A stretch of DNA of 64,000 bases from Methanomassiliicoccus sp. UBA345 (GTDB lineage: Archaea; Thermoplasmatota; Thermoplasmata; Methanomassiliicoccales; Methanomassiliicoccaceae), in assembly GCA_002504525.1 (NCBI GenBank), contig DATD01000002.1, positions 114,460 through 178,459 on the forward strand, in the 5' to 3' direction. The position numbers were made by a program, and so were the translations under genes. The notes beneath the pieces were generated by a model, which saw only the letters and a list, made by a program, of their open reading frames with translations, was not told the origin of the DNA and did not search any database. Below are positions 52,773 through 61,936 of this stretch, one piece after another; the first letter of the stretch is position 1, and every line of letters starts with the position of its first letter.

Positions 52773-53431
52773 CCATCCGCCGCTCGGTGAAGTATCCCGA
52801 GTCGACCGATTCTTACCGCATCGGCCAGCGCCCCCGCGTGAGGGTGTCGATAGCCGATTACGGGGTCGGGAACCTGCATTCCATACGCAAGGCGCTGGAG
52901 CTAGCGGGGGCAAGGCCGGTGGTGGAGTCCAACATGCGCAACCTGCTGGACGCCGATGCGATCGTCTTTCCCGGGGTCGGCGCCTTCGACGCCGCCATGA
53001 GCAAGCTGGACCGCTACCGCGACATCATCCTGGATCGACTCATGGCCGGAACACCGTGCCTGGGCATATGCATCGGAGCGCAGATCCTGTTCGAAGGCAG
53101 CGATGAGGGCGACATGCCCGGCATCGGCCTGATCAAGGGGCGCGTGGTCCGCCTGTCGGCCAAGAGGGTCCCTCACATGGGATGGAACGAGGTCCGCTCC
53201 GATGACGGGATGTTCGCCGGCGTGCCGTCCCCATACTTCTACTTCGCCCACTCCTACTGCGGCCGGCCCGAGGAGGATGTTACGATGGGCATCACCGACT
53301 ACGAGGGGGAGTTCCCCTCGGTGTTCAGGAAAAAGAACGTGCTGGGAGTGCAGTTCCACCCGGAGAAGAGCAGCGCGTCGGGAGCCACTTTCCTGCGCAA
53401 CTACGTGAAATATCTGGAGGAGAAGCTATGA
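52766..53431 (+). CDS. hisH: Imidazole glycerol phosphate synthase, glutaminase subunit
   Basis: Releases ammonia from glutamine for HisF. The 221-residue class I amidotransferase has the nucleophile elbow CLGICIGAQ, PHMGWNEV, and the His/Glu pair in GVQFHPEKSS. It carries about 25 residues before the usual V-S-I-A-D-Y-G-V-G-N start. The ATG at 52766 has GAGGTGAT 6 bases upstream, supporting the longer form; a GTG at 52838 lacks a ribosome binding site. It overlaps hisC by 7 bases and hisA by 4. Confidence 0.94.
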   Translation: MVTIRRSVKYPESTDSYRIGQRPRVRVSIADYGVGNLHSIRKALELAGARPVVESNMRNLLDADAIVFPGVGAFDAAMSKLDRYRDIILDRLMAGTPCLGICIGAQILFEGSDEGDMPGIGLIKGRVVRLSAKRVPHMGWNEVRSDDGMFAGVPSPYFYFAHSYCGRPEEDVTMGITDYEGEFPSVFRKKNVLGVQFHPEKSSASGATFLRNYVKYLEEKL

Positions 53432-54135
53432 TAGTCATTCCGGCGGTTGACATACTGGGCGGGAAGGTCGTCACCCTGGTGGGAGGAAAGCCAGGCACCG
53501 AGAAGGTGTCCCTCCCCAACCCCCGGGAGGTCGCGCTCGACTGGGAGCAGAAGGGAGCGCCCATGATCCACCTGGTCGACCTCGACTCGGCCATGGACCG
53601 CGGGGACAACTTCGACGCCATCACCTCCATCCTGGCCAAGGTCAAGGTGCCGGTCCAGATCGGAGGCGGCATCCGCACCACGGAGAAGGCGGAGACGCTG
53701 CTCAATCTCGGCGCCTCGAGAGTGGTGGTGGGCACCAAGGCGGTGACCGACCCTGACTGGCTCGAAGAGCTGGCGCTCTCCAACCGCCACAAGATCGTGC
53801 TCGCGCTGGACCTCAAGGACGGCAAGGTGCAGGTCAAGGGCTGGAGGGAGAGCTCCTCACGAAGCGTGAAGGACATCCTCGACCGCACCGAGGGGCTTCC
53901 GCTGGCCGGCGTGCTGCACACCAACATCAACGTGGAGGGCCAGGCGGCAGGCATCGACGCCGACAGCCTGGCAGAGTTCGTGGCCATGTGCCCCCACCCC
54001 GTCATAGCGTCGGGCGGCATCACCACCGCCGACGACCTGAGAAAGTTGGAGGAGATCGGAGCGAGCTCGGCCATCGTGGGCCTGGCGCTCTACGCCGGCA
54101 CCATCGGCCCGGAAGTATGGAGTGTGAAGGAATGA
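53428..54135 (+). CDS. hisA: Phosphoribosyl-formimino-AICAR phosphate isomerase (ProFAR isomerase)
   Basis: Amadori isomerisation that yields PRFAR. The 235-residue TIM barrel starts [19 protein letters not shown] with the catalytic Asp in A-V-D. It has the first-half phosphate loop IGGGIRT, the catalytic Asp region [14 protein letters not shown], and the second-half phosphate sites IASGGI and VGLALY. Substrate-specific Trp in V-K-G-W is present. Linked to hisH and hisB by 4-base overlaps. Confidence 0.95.
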   Translation: MIVIPAVDILGGKVVTLVGGKPGTEKVSLPNPREVALDWEQKGAPMIHLVDLDSAMDRGDNFDAITSILAKVKVPVQIGGGIRTTEKAETLLNLGASRVVVGTKAVTDPDWLEELALSNRHKIVLALDLKDGKVQVKGWRESSSRSVKDILDRTEGLPLAGVLHTNINVEGQAAGIDADSLAEFVAMCPHPVIASGGITTADDLRKLEEIGASSAIVGLALYAGTIGPEVWSVKE

Positions 54136-54680
54136 GGGAATCAAAGATCGTTCGGAGGACCAGGGAGACGGACATCACGCTGCAACTGAACATCGACGGT
54201 TCCGGGCATGCCGAGATCGAGACCGACGAGCAGTTCCTCCGCCACATGCTGGACACGCTCACCCGCTACGGCGGCTTCGACCTGCAGCTGAAGGCCTCCG
54301 GCGACAACGACCACCACCTGGTCGAGGACGTGGCCATCGCCCTGGGCACCGCGTTCAGGGAAGCCCTGGGGGACGCCCCGGTGGAGCGCATCGCTTCCGC
54401 CATGGTACCCATGGACGATGCCCTGGTGACGGCAGCAGTGGACATCATCGATCGACCTTACTGCGACGTCGATTGCCCGGACATGCTGTACACCCACTTC
54501 TTCCGCTCCTTCGCCATGTCCTCCGGGATCACGCTGCACGGCATGGTCCACCGCGGGATGGACGATCACCACATCATCGAAGCGACGTTCAAGGCGGTGG
54601 GCACCGCGCTGCGAAGGGCCGTTGTTCCCAGGAAGAGCGTCCTGAGCACCAAGGACGCGGTGTCGCTTCGGAGGGAGTGA
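54132..54680 (+). CDS. hisB: Imidazoleglycerol-phosphate dehydratase
   Basis: Removes water from imidazole glycerol phosphate. The 182-residue monofunctional enzyme has the duplicated D-H-H-x-x-E metal motifs: [15 protein letters not shown] (about 57-71) and [14 protein letters not shown] (about 142-155), with [17 protein letters not shown] near the start and RPYCDVDC in the middle. Manganese bound by these histidines and glutamates drives the dehydration. No fused histidinol-phosphatase domain, so the phosphatase must be separate; the PHP gene at 56043 is the candidate. Confidence 0.95.
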   Translation: MRESKIVRRTRETDITLQLNIDGSGHAEIETDEQFLRHMLDTLTRYGGFDLQLKASGDNDHHLVEDVAIALGTAFREALGDAPVERIASAMVPMDDALVTAAVDIIDRPYCDVDCPDMLYTHFFRSFAMSSGITLHGMVHRGMDDHHIIEATFKAVGTALRRAVVPRKSVLSTKDAVSLRRE

Positions 54681-54682
54681 TC

Positions 54683-55435
54683 ATGCTGACGAAGCGGATC
54701 ATCCCCTGCCTCGACGTGACCGATGGAAAGGTGGTCAAGGGAGTGAAGTTCGAGAACCTTGAGGGCATCGGATACCCGCCCGAGCTGGCCCAGGCGTACG
54801 AGAAGCAGGGCGCCGACGAGATCGTGTTCCTGGACATCACCGCCTCAGTGGACGCGCGGAAGACGCTGCTCGAATCGGTGGAAAGGACGGCGGAGAAGCT
54901 GTTCGTCCCGCTGACGGTGGGCGGCGGCATACGTTCCGTGGAGGACATGCGCACCGCCCTGAAGGCCGGCGCAGACAAGGTGTCTGTCAACTCCGCCGCC
55001 ATAGCCTCTCCGGAGCTAATCGGCGAGTGCGCCCGGGAGTTCGGCAAGCAGTGCGTGGTGGTGGCGATAGACGCCAAGCGCGAAGGGGACAAATGGATGG
55101 TGCACACCCACGGCGGTCGGCGCAGGACCGAGCTGGACGCCGTGTCCTGGGCCGGAGAGGCCGAGGACCGCGGGGCCGGAGAGCTGCTGCTGACCAGCAT
55201 GGACGCCGACGGCACCGCCGAAGGCTACGATATCGAGCTGACCGCTGCCGTGGCCGACGCGGTAAGCATCCCGGTGATCGCGTCAGGCGGCTGCGGGGGG
55301 CCTGAGCACATGTACGAGGTGTTCCAGCAGACCGGCGCGTCCGCCGCCCTGGCCGCGTCCATCTTCCATTACGGGACCTGGACGGTGGCGCAGGTTAAGG
55401 AATACCTCCGCGACCGGGGGGTGGTGGTAAGATGA
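54683..55435 (+). CDS. hisF: Imidazole glycerol phosphate synthase, cyclase subunit
   Basis: Uses ammonia from HisH to convert PRFAR to imidazole glycerol phosphate and AICAR. The 250-residue TIM barrel begins [21 protein letters not shown] with the catalytic Asp, has [20 protein letters not shown], the second catalytic Asp in [13 protein letters not shown], and [13 protein letters not shown] is 7-9 bases before the ATG at 54683. Two bases after hisB, overlapping hisIE by 4. Confidence 0.96.
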   Translation: MLTKRIIPCLDVTDGKVVKGVKFENLEGIGYPPELAQAYEKQGADEIVFLDITASVDARKTLLESVERTAEKLFVPLTVGGGIRSVEDMRTALKAGADKVSVNSAAIASPELIGECAREFGKQCVVVAIDAKREGDKWMVHTHGGRRRTELDAVSWAGEAEDRGAGELLLTSMDADGTAEGYDIELTAAVADAVSIPVIASGGCGGPEHMYEVFQQTGASAALAASIFHYGTWTVAQVKEYLRDRGVVVR

Positions 55436-56043
55436 CCGCTCTGAAGTACAATGACGACGGCCTCATTCCGGTCATCGTGCAGGACTCCGAGACCAACGAG
55501 GTGCTGATGCTGGCGTATGCGAACGAAGAAGCGTACGGCAAGATGCTGGAGACCGGGAGGACGCACTTCTACTCGAGGTCGCGGCAGAAGCTGTGGATGA
55601 AGGGCGAAGAGTCCGGTCACTTCCAAGACATCGTGTCCATCCAGACCGACTGCGACGCCGACACGCTGCTGGTCCGTGTCCGCCAGACCGGCAATGCTTG
55701 CCACCTCGAAAGGCCGTCCTGCTTCGACGAGGTGCTGCACGGCGACCTCTCGGGAACGGCGACCATCATACCGGAGCTTAGAAGGATCATCCGCGACCGG
55801 AAGGAGCACCCGGTCGAAGGCAGCTACACCAACAAGCTGCTGTCCGATGAGGACAAGGTGCTCAAGAAGGTGGTCGAGGAAGCGGGAGAGCTGGCCATCG
55901 CCGGGAAGGGGAACGACAGGCAGTCGCAAATCTGGGAGGCGGCCGACCTGATCTATCACCAGATGGTGCTGTTCGAATACCTCGGCCTCCCGATGGACGA
56001 AGTGTACCGCAAGCTAGACCTCAGGCATAAGGGAGGCAAGTGA
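55432..56043 (+). CDS. hisIE: Phosphoribosyl-AMP cyclohydrolase / phosphoribosyl-ATP pyrophosphatase fusion
   Basis: Steps 2 and 3 of histidine synthesis in one 203-residue chain. HisI (about 1-110) has [39 protein letters not shown] and the zinc site [19 protein letters not shown]. HisE (about 115-203) has [24 protein letters not shown] with its acidic metal helices. Such fusions are common in bacteria and less so in archaea, which often keep the two genes apart. Tightly packed between hisF and the PHP gene. Confidence 0.95.
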   Translation: MTALKYNDDGLIPVIVQDSETNEVLMLAYANEEAYGKMLETGRTHFYSRSRQKLWMKGEESGHFQDIVSIQTDCDADTLLVRVRQTGNACHLERPSCFDEVLHGDLSGTATIIPELRRIIRDRKEHPVEGSYTNKLLSDEDKVLKKVVEEAGELAIAGKGNDRQSQIWEAADLIYHQMVLFEYLGLPMDEVYRKLDLRHKGGK

Positions 56044-56702
56044 TGAGGATCGACCTGCACACCCACACCCTGCTGAGCGACGGCGCATTGCTGCCGATAG
56101 AGCTAGCCAGGAGAGCAGCGGTCATGGAGCACGAGGCCATCGCGTTCACGGATCACGCATCGATGAGCAACATCGAGCGCGTCATACGGGAAGCGAAGAA
56201 GGACGCCGAGCTTGCCTCCGAGTGGGGCATCGAGGTCCTGGCAGGATGCGAGCTGACGCACATCCCGGCAGCCAAGATGGACAGCATGGTCGCAGCGGCT
56301 CGGCGGGCGGGCGCGGAGATCATAGTCGTTCATGGAGAGACCATCTCGGAGCCGGTTGAGAAGGGAACCAACCATGCGGCGGTCAACAACCCTGACGTCG
56401 ACATCCTCGCTCACCCGGGCTTCATCACGCTGGAGGACGCGCAGGCGGCCGCCGACAACGGCGTGGTACTCGAGATCACCTCGAGGCCGTCGCATGGGGT
56501 CACCAACGGCCACGTGGCCGCGGTCGCCCGGAAGGTTGATGCCAGGATGGTGGTGAACACCGACACCCACGCCCCGGGCGATCTGATCACCGTGGAGAGG
56601 GCGATGCTGGTCGCCATGGGCGCCGGCCTGAGCAGGGAAGAGGCGGAGCTGTGCGTGAACCGCATGCCGAGGGACATCATCCGGAGGATCCGCGGCCGAT
56701 GA
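56043..56702 (+). CDS. PHP-domain phosphoesterase, probable histidinol-phosphatase
   Basis: A 219-residue PHP protein with metal motifs DLHTHTLLSDG (H-x-H near residue 6), AFTDHASM, GCELTH, VVHGE, LAHPG and NTDTHAPGD. PHP phosphatases serve as histidinol-phosphatase in several bacteria and archaea. The gene follows hisIE inside the operon (TGATG overlap), and no other histidinol-phosphatase is fused or nearby, so that role is likely. Small archaeal PHP proteins with this motif order are also annotated as general phosphoesterases, so the assignment is by context. It overlaps the aspartokinase start by 4 bases. Confidence 0.8.
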   Translation: MRIDLHTHTLLSDGALLPIELARRAAVMEHEAIAFTDHASMSNIERVIREAKKDAELASEWGIEVLAGCELTHIPAAKMDSMVAAARRAGAEIIVVHGETISEPVEKGTNHAAVNNPDVDILAHPGFITLEDAQAAADNGVVLEITSRPSHGVTNGHVAAVARKVDARMVVNTDTHAPGDLITVERAMLVAMGAGLSREEAELCVNRMPRDIIRRIRGR

Positions 56703-58066
56703 AGGTCCTCAAGTTCGGAGGCAGTTCGCTGAAGGACGGCCCATCCATGAGAAGAGTGGGCGCCATAGTGGCGGCCGACGGCGAAGGGAAGGTGATCGTG
56801 GTCTCGGCCATACAGGGCATCACCGATTCGCTTCTCGCGTTCATGTCCCAGGTCCGCCGGGAGGAGGACGTTCAGCGCTTCGTCCGCGAACTCCGAGACC
56901 GCCATCTGCAGATCCTTGCCGATGTGGCCGGCTCGATGGACGTCAAGCAGCAGGCCGTCCATATGCTGAGCGACAAGCTGGTGCGGCTGGAGCGGGTGCT
57001 GTACGGCATCATCTACCTGGAGGAGCTGACGCCGAGGACTAGGGACCTGGTGCAGTCGTTCGGGGAGCGCATGAGCGTCATCGTGCTCTCGGCCATGCTG
57101 CAGGACATCGGCGTGAACGCCGTCCCGGTGGAGGCGGACGAACTGGGCATCATCACCGACGGCCAGTTCGGCTCGGCCACCGTGGACATGGAGACGACGA
57201 GGCGCAACGTGGCGCCACGCATCAAGGATATGTTGGAGCGTCAGGAGGTGCCGGTCATCACCGGCTTCTTCGGCAAGACCCCCGAGGGCTTCATCACCCT
57301 GTTCGGAAGGAACGGCACCGACTATTCCGCTTCGGTCATCGCCAACGCCACCGACGCCGACTCGCTGGAGATCTGGAAGGACGTGGACGGATTCATGTCC
57401 GCCGATCCCAAGGTGGTGCCGGAGGCCGTTCCGATCCCCGCCCTCAGCTATGAGGAGGCGGCCGAGCTGTCCTACTTCGGGGCCAAGGTGCTTCACCCCA
57501 GGACGGTCGAGCCGGCCAAGGCCAGGGGGACCGTGGTCAGGGTGAGGAACGTCTTCAAGCCCGAGTACGAGGGCACCGCCATCGGCGACACCGCCGTGAA
57601 GGGCGCCAAGATCATCAAGTCCATCTCAAGCATGCCGAACATGGCCATGGTCAAGGCCTACGGCCCGGGACTGGGGTCCAGGAGCGGCGTGCTGTCCGAG
57701 ATGTCGGTGCTGCTGTCCGAGGCGGGCATCAACGTCTACTCCGCGGCTACGTCGCAGACATGCATCTCCCTTTTGATCGAGGAGCGGGACCTGCCGTTCG
57801 CCGAGAGGGTGTTGGCCAAGGCGAGGCGCAGCGTGGTGGATCGCATCGAGACGGTCCGAGGCATCGCCCTGCTGTGCCTGGTGGGCGAGGGGCTGGGGCA
57901 GAAGGTCGGAATGGCGGGAAGTGTGTTCAGCATCGTGGCCGCCAACGACGTCAACATCAGCCTGATCTCGGCCGGAGCATCTACCACCGCGCTAACCTTC
58001 ACCGTCAGGAAAGAGGACCTTGACCGCACCACCAGGATCATCCACCATGAGCTCTTCTCCGAGTGA
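56699..58066 (+). CDS. Aspartokinase
   Basis: Phosphorylates aspartate, the first step to aspartate semialdehyde. The 455-residue amino-acid kinase begins KVLKFGGSSLKDG. It has SFGERMSVIVLSAML, TGFFGKTPEGFITLFGRNGTDYSAS (catalytic loop), DVDGFMSADPKVVPEA and SYFGAKVLHPRTVEPA, then two ACT domains (about 310-455) for feedback by a pathway amino acid, from VKAYGPGLGSRSGVLSEM and MAGSVFSIVAANDVNISLISAG. It lies in the his operon, whereas asd is 13 kb upstream. Which amino acid inhibits it (Thr, Lys) cannot be read. Confidence 0.94.
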   Translation: MKVLKFGGSSLKDGPSMRRVGAIVAADGEGKVIVVSAIQGITDSLLAFMSQVRREEDVQRFVRELRDRHLQILADVAGSMDVKQQAVHMLSDKLVRLERVLYGIIYLEELTPRTRDLVQSFGERMSVIVLSAMLQDIGVNAVPVEADELGIITDGQFGSATVDMETTRRNVAPRIKDMLERQEVPVITGFFGKTPEGFITLFGRNGTDYSASVIANATDADSLEIWKDVDGFMSADPKVVPEAVPIPALSYEEAAELSYFGAKVLHPRTVEPAKARGTVVRVRNVFKPEYEGTAIGDTAVKGAKIIKSISSMPNMAMVKAYGPGLGSRSGVLSEMSVLLSEAGINVYSAATSQTCISLLIEERDLPFAERVLAKARRSVVDRIETVRGIALLCLVGEGLGQKVGMAGSVFSIVAANDVNISLISAGASTTALTFTVRKEDLDRTTRIIHHELFSE

Positions 58067-58907
58067 CGGGCATCGCGTCGCATTCCAAGGGGAAAGGGGA
58101 GCGTTCTCCGAGGACGCCGCGGCCAGCTATTTCGGCGACGCCACGACGCTGCCGTGCCCTGACTTCGACAGCGTGTTCCGCGCCGTGAACGAAGGCGTGG
58201 CGGACAGGGCAGTGGTGCCCGTAGAGAACTCACTGGAGGGCAGCGTCACCGCGGTGAACGACCTCCTGCTGGAGAACGACCTGATCATCACTGGGGAGGT
58301 TTTCGTGAAGGTGGTCCACTGTCTCATCGGCCAGCCCGGAGCCTCGTTGGCCGACGTCCGGCGGGTGTATTCCCACCCGCAGGCGCTAGGGCAGTGCCGA
58401 CGCTTCCTATCGAAGCATCCGAAATGGGAGAAGGTGCCGTCGTTCGATACTGCCGGCAGCGTTCGGATGGTGCGCGACCGCGGCCTCGGGGAGGAGGCGG
58501 CGATCGCGTCCCGCCGAGCCGCCGAAGTCTACGGCATGAACGTCCTGCTGGAGGGCATCCAGGACGGCGACGATAATCGGACCAGGTTCTTCGTCCTGCA
58601 AAAGGTCTCGCGGCTCGCCGAGGGGGACAAGACCTCGCTGGTGTTCGCCACCCGGAGCAGCCCGGGGGCGCTGTACGAGGCATTGGGATGCTTCGCCTCT
58701 CGGGGCATCAACATGACCAAGGTGGAGTCGCGCCCGAGGAAGGGGCGCGCCTGGGAGTACGTGTTCTTCGTCGACATCGACGGCCACGCCGACGATCCCA
58801 CCGTGGCCGCGGCCCTGGCCGAACTTGTCCGAAGAGCGGCATTCGTCAAGGTGCTCGGTTCATATCCCAGGGCATCGCTCAATGGGGCTGCGGCATCACG
58901 GGACTGA
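58047..58907 (+). CDS. pheA: Prephenate dehydratase
   Basis: Converts prephenate to phenylpyruvate. The 286-residue monofunctional enzyme has VAFQGERGAFSEDAA, VVPVENSLEGSV, YSHPQALGQCRRFL and the D-N-x-T-R-F motif (DNRTRFFVL), then an ACT domain (about 195-275) with GALYEALGCFASRGINMTKVESRP; the E-S-R-P element is the known phenylalanine-binding motif, so feedback inhibition by Phe is expected. Chorismate mutase activity comes from the tyrA fusion. The start at ATG 58047 overlaps the aspartokinase gene by 20 bases; the end overlaps the convergent aminotransferase by 12. Confidence 0.94.
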   Translation: MSSSPSDGHRVAFQGERGAFSEDAAASYFGDATTLPCPDFDSVFRAVNEGVADRAVVPVENSLEGSVTAVNDLLLENDLIITGEVFVKVVHCLIGQPGASLADVRRVYSHPQALGQCRRFLSKHPKWEKVPSFDTAGSVRMVRDRGLGEEAAIASRRAAEVYGMNVLLEGIQDGDDNRTRFFVLQKVSRLAEGDKTSLVFATRSSPGALYEALGCFASRGINMTKVESRPRKGRAWEYVFFVDIDGHADDPTVAAALAELVRRAAFVKVLGSYPRASLNGAAASRD

Positions 58908-59975
58908 ACGGTCAAGCGCCCTGCTGATCGATGCCAGTCCCTCAGCCAGTTGCCGGGGGGAGCATGAGAACGTTATTCGTATGTGACCAGGTGCTCCCCA
59001 GTACCGCCCGGGTCCGACCGCGATGCCATCGCTCAGAAGTTCCTCGCTGAATGCCAGATCGTCGATGCCGGCGGGCAGCTGAAGCAGCGCCATGAGCGCG
59101 CCGTCCGGCATGGGGCAGGAGATGCGCTCTTCCCCCTGCAGCCACTCGTACAGCACCGGGATGTTCTTCGACGCCTTCCTCAGCACCCGTTCGCGGAACC
59201 ATGCCTGGCGCCGCACCGCCTCCGCGGCCAGGGCGAGGTTGCGCGGCGGGAGGCGATATGATGATAGAAGCCTCGCCTGCTCGATCCGACGCGCCGTCTC
59301 CTCCGGGCCGATCAGCCATCCTATGCGCAGGCCTCGAAGTCCGTTCAGCTTGGTGACGCTGGACACCGAGCACGCTGACTCGCCGAGAGTGAACGCCGGG
59401 GACGTGGGCATGCTGTAGCTCATCTCCCGGTATACCTCGTCCACCAGCACCTGGATGCCGTGGCGCTCCGCTTCCTCCACGACCTCGGAGAGCTCGTCAT
59501 CGCCCATCTGGGCGGCGGAGGGGTTGTGTAGATTGGTAAGAACGAGAGCCATGGCGCCCCTGCGCCGCGCTTCGTCCAGATCGCCCTCGTGGAGCAGGAA
59601 GTCCCGGTCGGGGTCCCGCCGGACCGCCGCGGTGCGGCATACCATGTCGGCCTGCTGCCGGATAGGCATGAACGTTGGCTCTTCCACCGCCACCAGATCG
59701 TCCGGGCCGGCCGCGGTCAGCAGGAAGAGGAAATCGGCGTGCTGCGCCCCCGCCGTCAGGGCTATTCGCTCGCGCTCCACGCCGTAATGCGCCGACAGCG
59801 CTTCCCGCAGCGCTTCCTCGCACTCCGCCTCATCGTTCTGATCCGGAGCATCGAGCTCCTTCCACCACCGCTCGCCGTAGGGCGGCGGCGCTCCGCTGCT
59901 GTCCAGCGATATGGCGGCGCCCCGGGCCTGGCAGTGAAGGGCCCACTCCTCCAACGGATCGGCGGCAGGCCGCAT
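58896..59975 (-). CDS. Class I/II PLP aminotransferase
   Basis: A 359-residue fold type I PLP enzyme. TAGAQHADFLFLLTAAG binds the phosphate. TNLHNPSAAQM (N151), LVDEVYREM (D179, Y182) and SSVTKLNGLRGLRIGW (Schiff base K209) are the aspartate-aminotransferase-like motifs, and a C-terminal Arg lies in HIRITFSCS. The usual NPxG loop reads N-P-S-A. It stands tail-to-tail with pheA, so an aromatic aminotransferase (phenylpyruvate, hydroxyphenylpyruvate) is a reasonable guess, but the substrate is not determined. The ATG overlaps the stop of the upstream flavin reductase gene. Confidence 0.8.
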   Translation of the reverse strand: MRPAADPLEEWALHCQARGAAISLDSSGAPPPYGERWWKELDAPDQNDEAECEEALREALSAHYGVERERIALTAGAQHADFLFLLTAAGPDDLVAVEEPTFMPIRQQADMVCRTAAVRRDPDRDFLLHEGDLDEARRRGAMALVLTNLHNPSAAQMGDDELSEVVEEAERHGIQVLVDEVYREMSYSMPTSPAFTLGESACSVSSVTKLNGLRGLRIGWLIGPEETARRIEQARLLSSYRLPPRNLALAAEAVRRQAWFRERVLRKASKNIPVLYEWLQGEERISCPMPDGALMALLQLPAGIDDLAFSEELLSDGIAVGPGRYWGAPGHIRITFSCSPRQLAEGLASISRALDRSVP

Positions 59976-60496
59976 CAACGACCCCTGATCAGCTCCCCGA
60001 TGGTGCGGAATTCTCCGGCCCAATAGATGAGGGTGCGTTCGCGGTCGTATCCCTCCGCGACATGGGCCGAGAGTATCTCGCCGATGAACCAGGTGTGGTC
60101 GCCGGTGTCGACGGTCTGTACCTTCCGGCATTCGAGCGAGACGGGGCACTCCTCTAGGGTCGGGGTCCCTACTTTCATGCCTGGAATCGCGGTCAGGCCG
60201 GTCTCCTCGAGCTTATCGACCTCCTTCCCGGACTTTTCCCCGCAGAACAGCGTCTCCTCGACCAGTTCCTTGCAAGGAAGGTTCACCGTGAAGTCGGGGG
60301 AGCGGTGCAGGAGTTCATGGCTGTAACGGCAGGGCGAGATGCCTATGCCGACGAGAGGAGGATTGAAGGAGAATATGTGGACCAATGATACCGCAATTAT
60401 GTTCTTCTCCTCTTTTCCGACGACCACCAGTGCTATCGGGAAGGAGGGGAACGTCCTGATCGCGCGGACTGGGTTCATTTCAGGCTTGTTCGACAT
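59973..60496 (-). CDS. Flavin reductase-like (flavoredoxin-type) FMN-binding protein
   Basis: A 173-residue split-barrel protein of the flavin reductase/flavoredoxin family. FPSFPIALVVVGKEEKNIIAVSLVHIFSFNPPLVGIGIS is the N-terminal FMN-binding strand set, and HELLHRSPDFTVNLPCKELVEETLFCGEKSGKEVDKLEETGL contains the typical S-G-x-x-x-D-K element. Archaeal relatives bind FMN and pass electrons to unknown acceptors. It is co-transcribed with the aminotransferase (TGATG overlap), though a biochemical link is not obvious. The range includes the full stop codon. Confidence 0.84.
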
Positions 60497-60584
60497 GCTC
60501 TCGACGGTGGATGCCAGGTTTCGGTGATAAATCCTCGCTTACTTGTTTCGTCAAATTAATATCCATAGGTCGGGATGGGGTAGC

Positions 60585-61370
60585 ATGGCTCCGCGCATAG
60601 GCATCATCGGCGGCACTGGCGTTTACGATCCGAAGAACTTCGATATCAAGGAGAGGGTGATTCTCTCCACCCCTTACGGCGCGCCCTCGGACGCGGTCCT
60701 GGTGGGCGAGATGAACGGGGTGGAGGTCGCGTTCCTGTCCCGCCATGGCAGCGGGCACGTGTACCCTCCTCACCGCATCAACTACCGCGCGAACATCTGG
60801 GCAATGAAGCATTTGGGCGTTGAAAGGATCATCTCGCCCTGCGCGGTGGGCTCCCTGCAGGAGAAGTACCATCCCGGAGAGCTCGTCATCGTGGACCAGT
60901 TCATTGACCTCACCAAGGGCCGCGAGTATACCTTCTTCGATGGTGCGAAGACCGTCCACATCTCCACCGCCGACCCATTCTGCAAGGAGATGAACTCCCT
61001 GTTCGCGACCGAGGCCAAGCGCCTGGGCCTGTCGTTCCACGAGGGCGGCACCTACATGTGCATCGAGGGCCCCCGGTTCTCCACCAGGGCCGAATCGCGC
61101 ATGTTCCGCAGCTTCGCCGACATCATCGGGATGACGTTGGCTCCCGAATGCCAGCTGGCCAGGGAGGCCGAGATCTGCTATACCTCGCTCGCCACCATCA
61201 CCGACTATGACGTGTGGGCCGACGAGCCGGTGGACACCGCCACCGTGCTGAGGACCATGGCGGAGAGCATCGACAGGGTCCGGGAGCTCATCGCCGCCAC
61301 GCTGGACAAGATCCCCTCGGAGAGGAACGCATGCGATTGCCCGAACGCCCTGAAGGAAGCGGGGGCCTGA
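60585..61370 (+). CDS. mtnP: S-methyl-5'-thioadenosine (or thioinosine) phosphorylase
   Basis: Phosphorolysis of methylthioadenosine for adenine and methionine salvage. The 261-residue nucleoside phosphorylase II family protein starts RIGIIGGTGVYDP. It has LSRHGSGHVYPPHRINYRANIWA, the ISPCAVGSLQEKYHPGELVIVDQFID phosphate region, GTYMCIEGPRFSTRAESRMFR and a C-terminal Asp in ITDYDVWAD at the position that selects 6-amino or 6-oxo purines. Methanogens often use the methylthioinosine branch, so the base is left open. The ATG at 60585 lies about 28 bases after an AATTAATATC box. Confidence 0.9.
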   Translation: MAPRIGIIGGTGVYDPKNFDIKERVILSTPYGAPSDAVLVGEMNGVEVAFLSRHGSGHVYPPHRINYRANIWAMKHLGVERIISPCAVGSLQEKYHPGELVIVDQFIDLTKGREYTFFDGAKTVHISTADPFCKEMNSLFATEAKRLGLSFHEGGTYMCIEGPRFSTRAESRMFRSFADIIGMTLAPECQLAREAEICYTSLATITDYDVWADEPVDTATVLRTMAESIDRVRELIAATLDKIPSERNACDCPNALKEAGA

Positions 61371-61431
61371 GCGCCCTCGCGCTCTGAGCGGGGCGGGCGA
61401 TGGCGGCGGCGCGGTCCCTAAAGACCTTCGC

Positions 61432-61830
61432 TCAGTCCTTCTCGTTCAGCTTGCCGCGGTATCCAGCAGCGTCCAGGAGGCCCTCGTACTCCGAGGGGTC
61501 GTCCATCTTGATGACCGCGACCCAGCCATCCCCGTAGGGCGACTCGTTGAACTTCTGGGGAGCGTCCTCCAGCTCCGCGTTCACCTCGACGATCTCGCCG
61601 CCGACCGGCGCGCTTATGGCGGCGACAGTCTTGACGCTCTCCACCTGGCCGATCACATCGCCCGGGCGGACCTTGGTTCCTACCTTGGACAGTTCCACGA
61701 ACACGATGTCGGTGAGCTGGTGCTGCGCATGATCGGTGATGCCCACCCGGGCGTTCCCGCCCTCGGCCTTGGCCCATTCGTCGTTGTTCGTATATCTGAG
61801 ATCGTCCCTGACTTCGCTGTTGTCGGCCAT
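61432..61830 (-). CDS. gcvH: Glycine cleavage system H protein (lipoyl carrier)
   Basis: A 132-residue lipoyl-domain protein. It has YTNNDEWAKAEGGNARVGITDHAQHQLTDIVFVELSKVG, the lipoylation site K67 in VESVKTVAAI, and the end WVAVIKMDDPSEYEGLL. It carries the aminomethyl group between P and T proteins, none of which is in the window, so it could also act as a free-standing lipoyl carrier. Minus-strand TATA-like GGTTAAATATCC lies at about 61859-61870. It diverges from hypF. Confidence 0.93.
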   Translation of the reverse strand: MADNSEVRDDLRYTNNDEWAKAEGGNARVGITDHAQHQLTDIVFVELSKVGTKVRPGDVIGQVESVKTVAAISAPVGGEIVEVNAELEDAPQKFNESPYGDGWVAVIKMDDPSEYEGLLDAAGYRGKLNEKD

Positions 61831-61904
61831 GCTCTACCTTGACGGCGTTCATCTCATCCCGGATATTTAACCGGTTCCCGGATATGCGTTCTTCCACAGG
61901 AAAA

Positions 61905-61912
61905 GATATAAA
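61905..61912 (+). promoter_or_regulatory. TATA box of hypF
   Basis: GATATAAA is centred about 28 bases before ATG 61937, which supports that ATG (and a leaderless transcript) rather than the out-of-frame ATG at 61930. Confidence 0.58.
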
Positions 61913-61936
61913 AACCATCTGGCGTTGAAATGGCCG

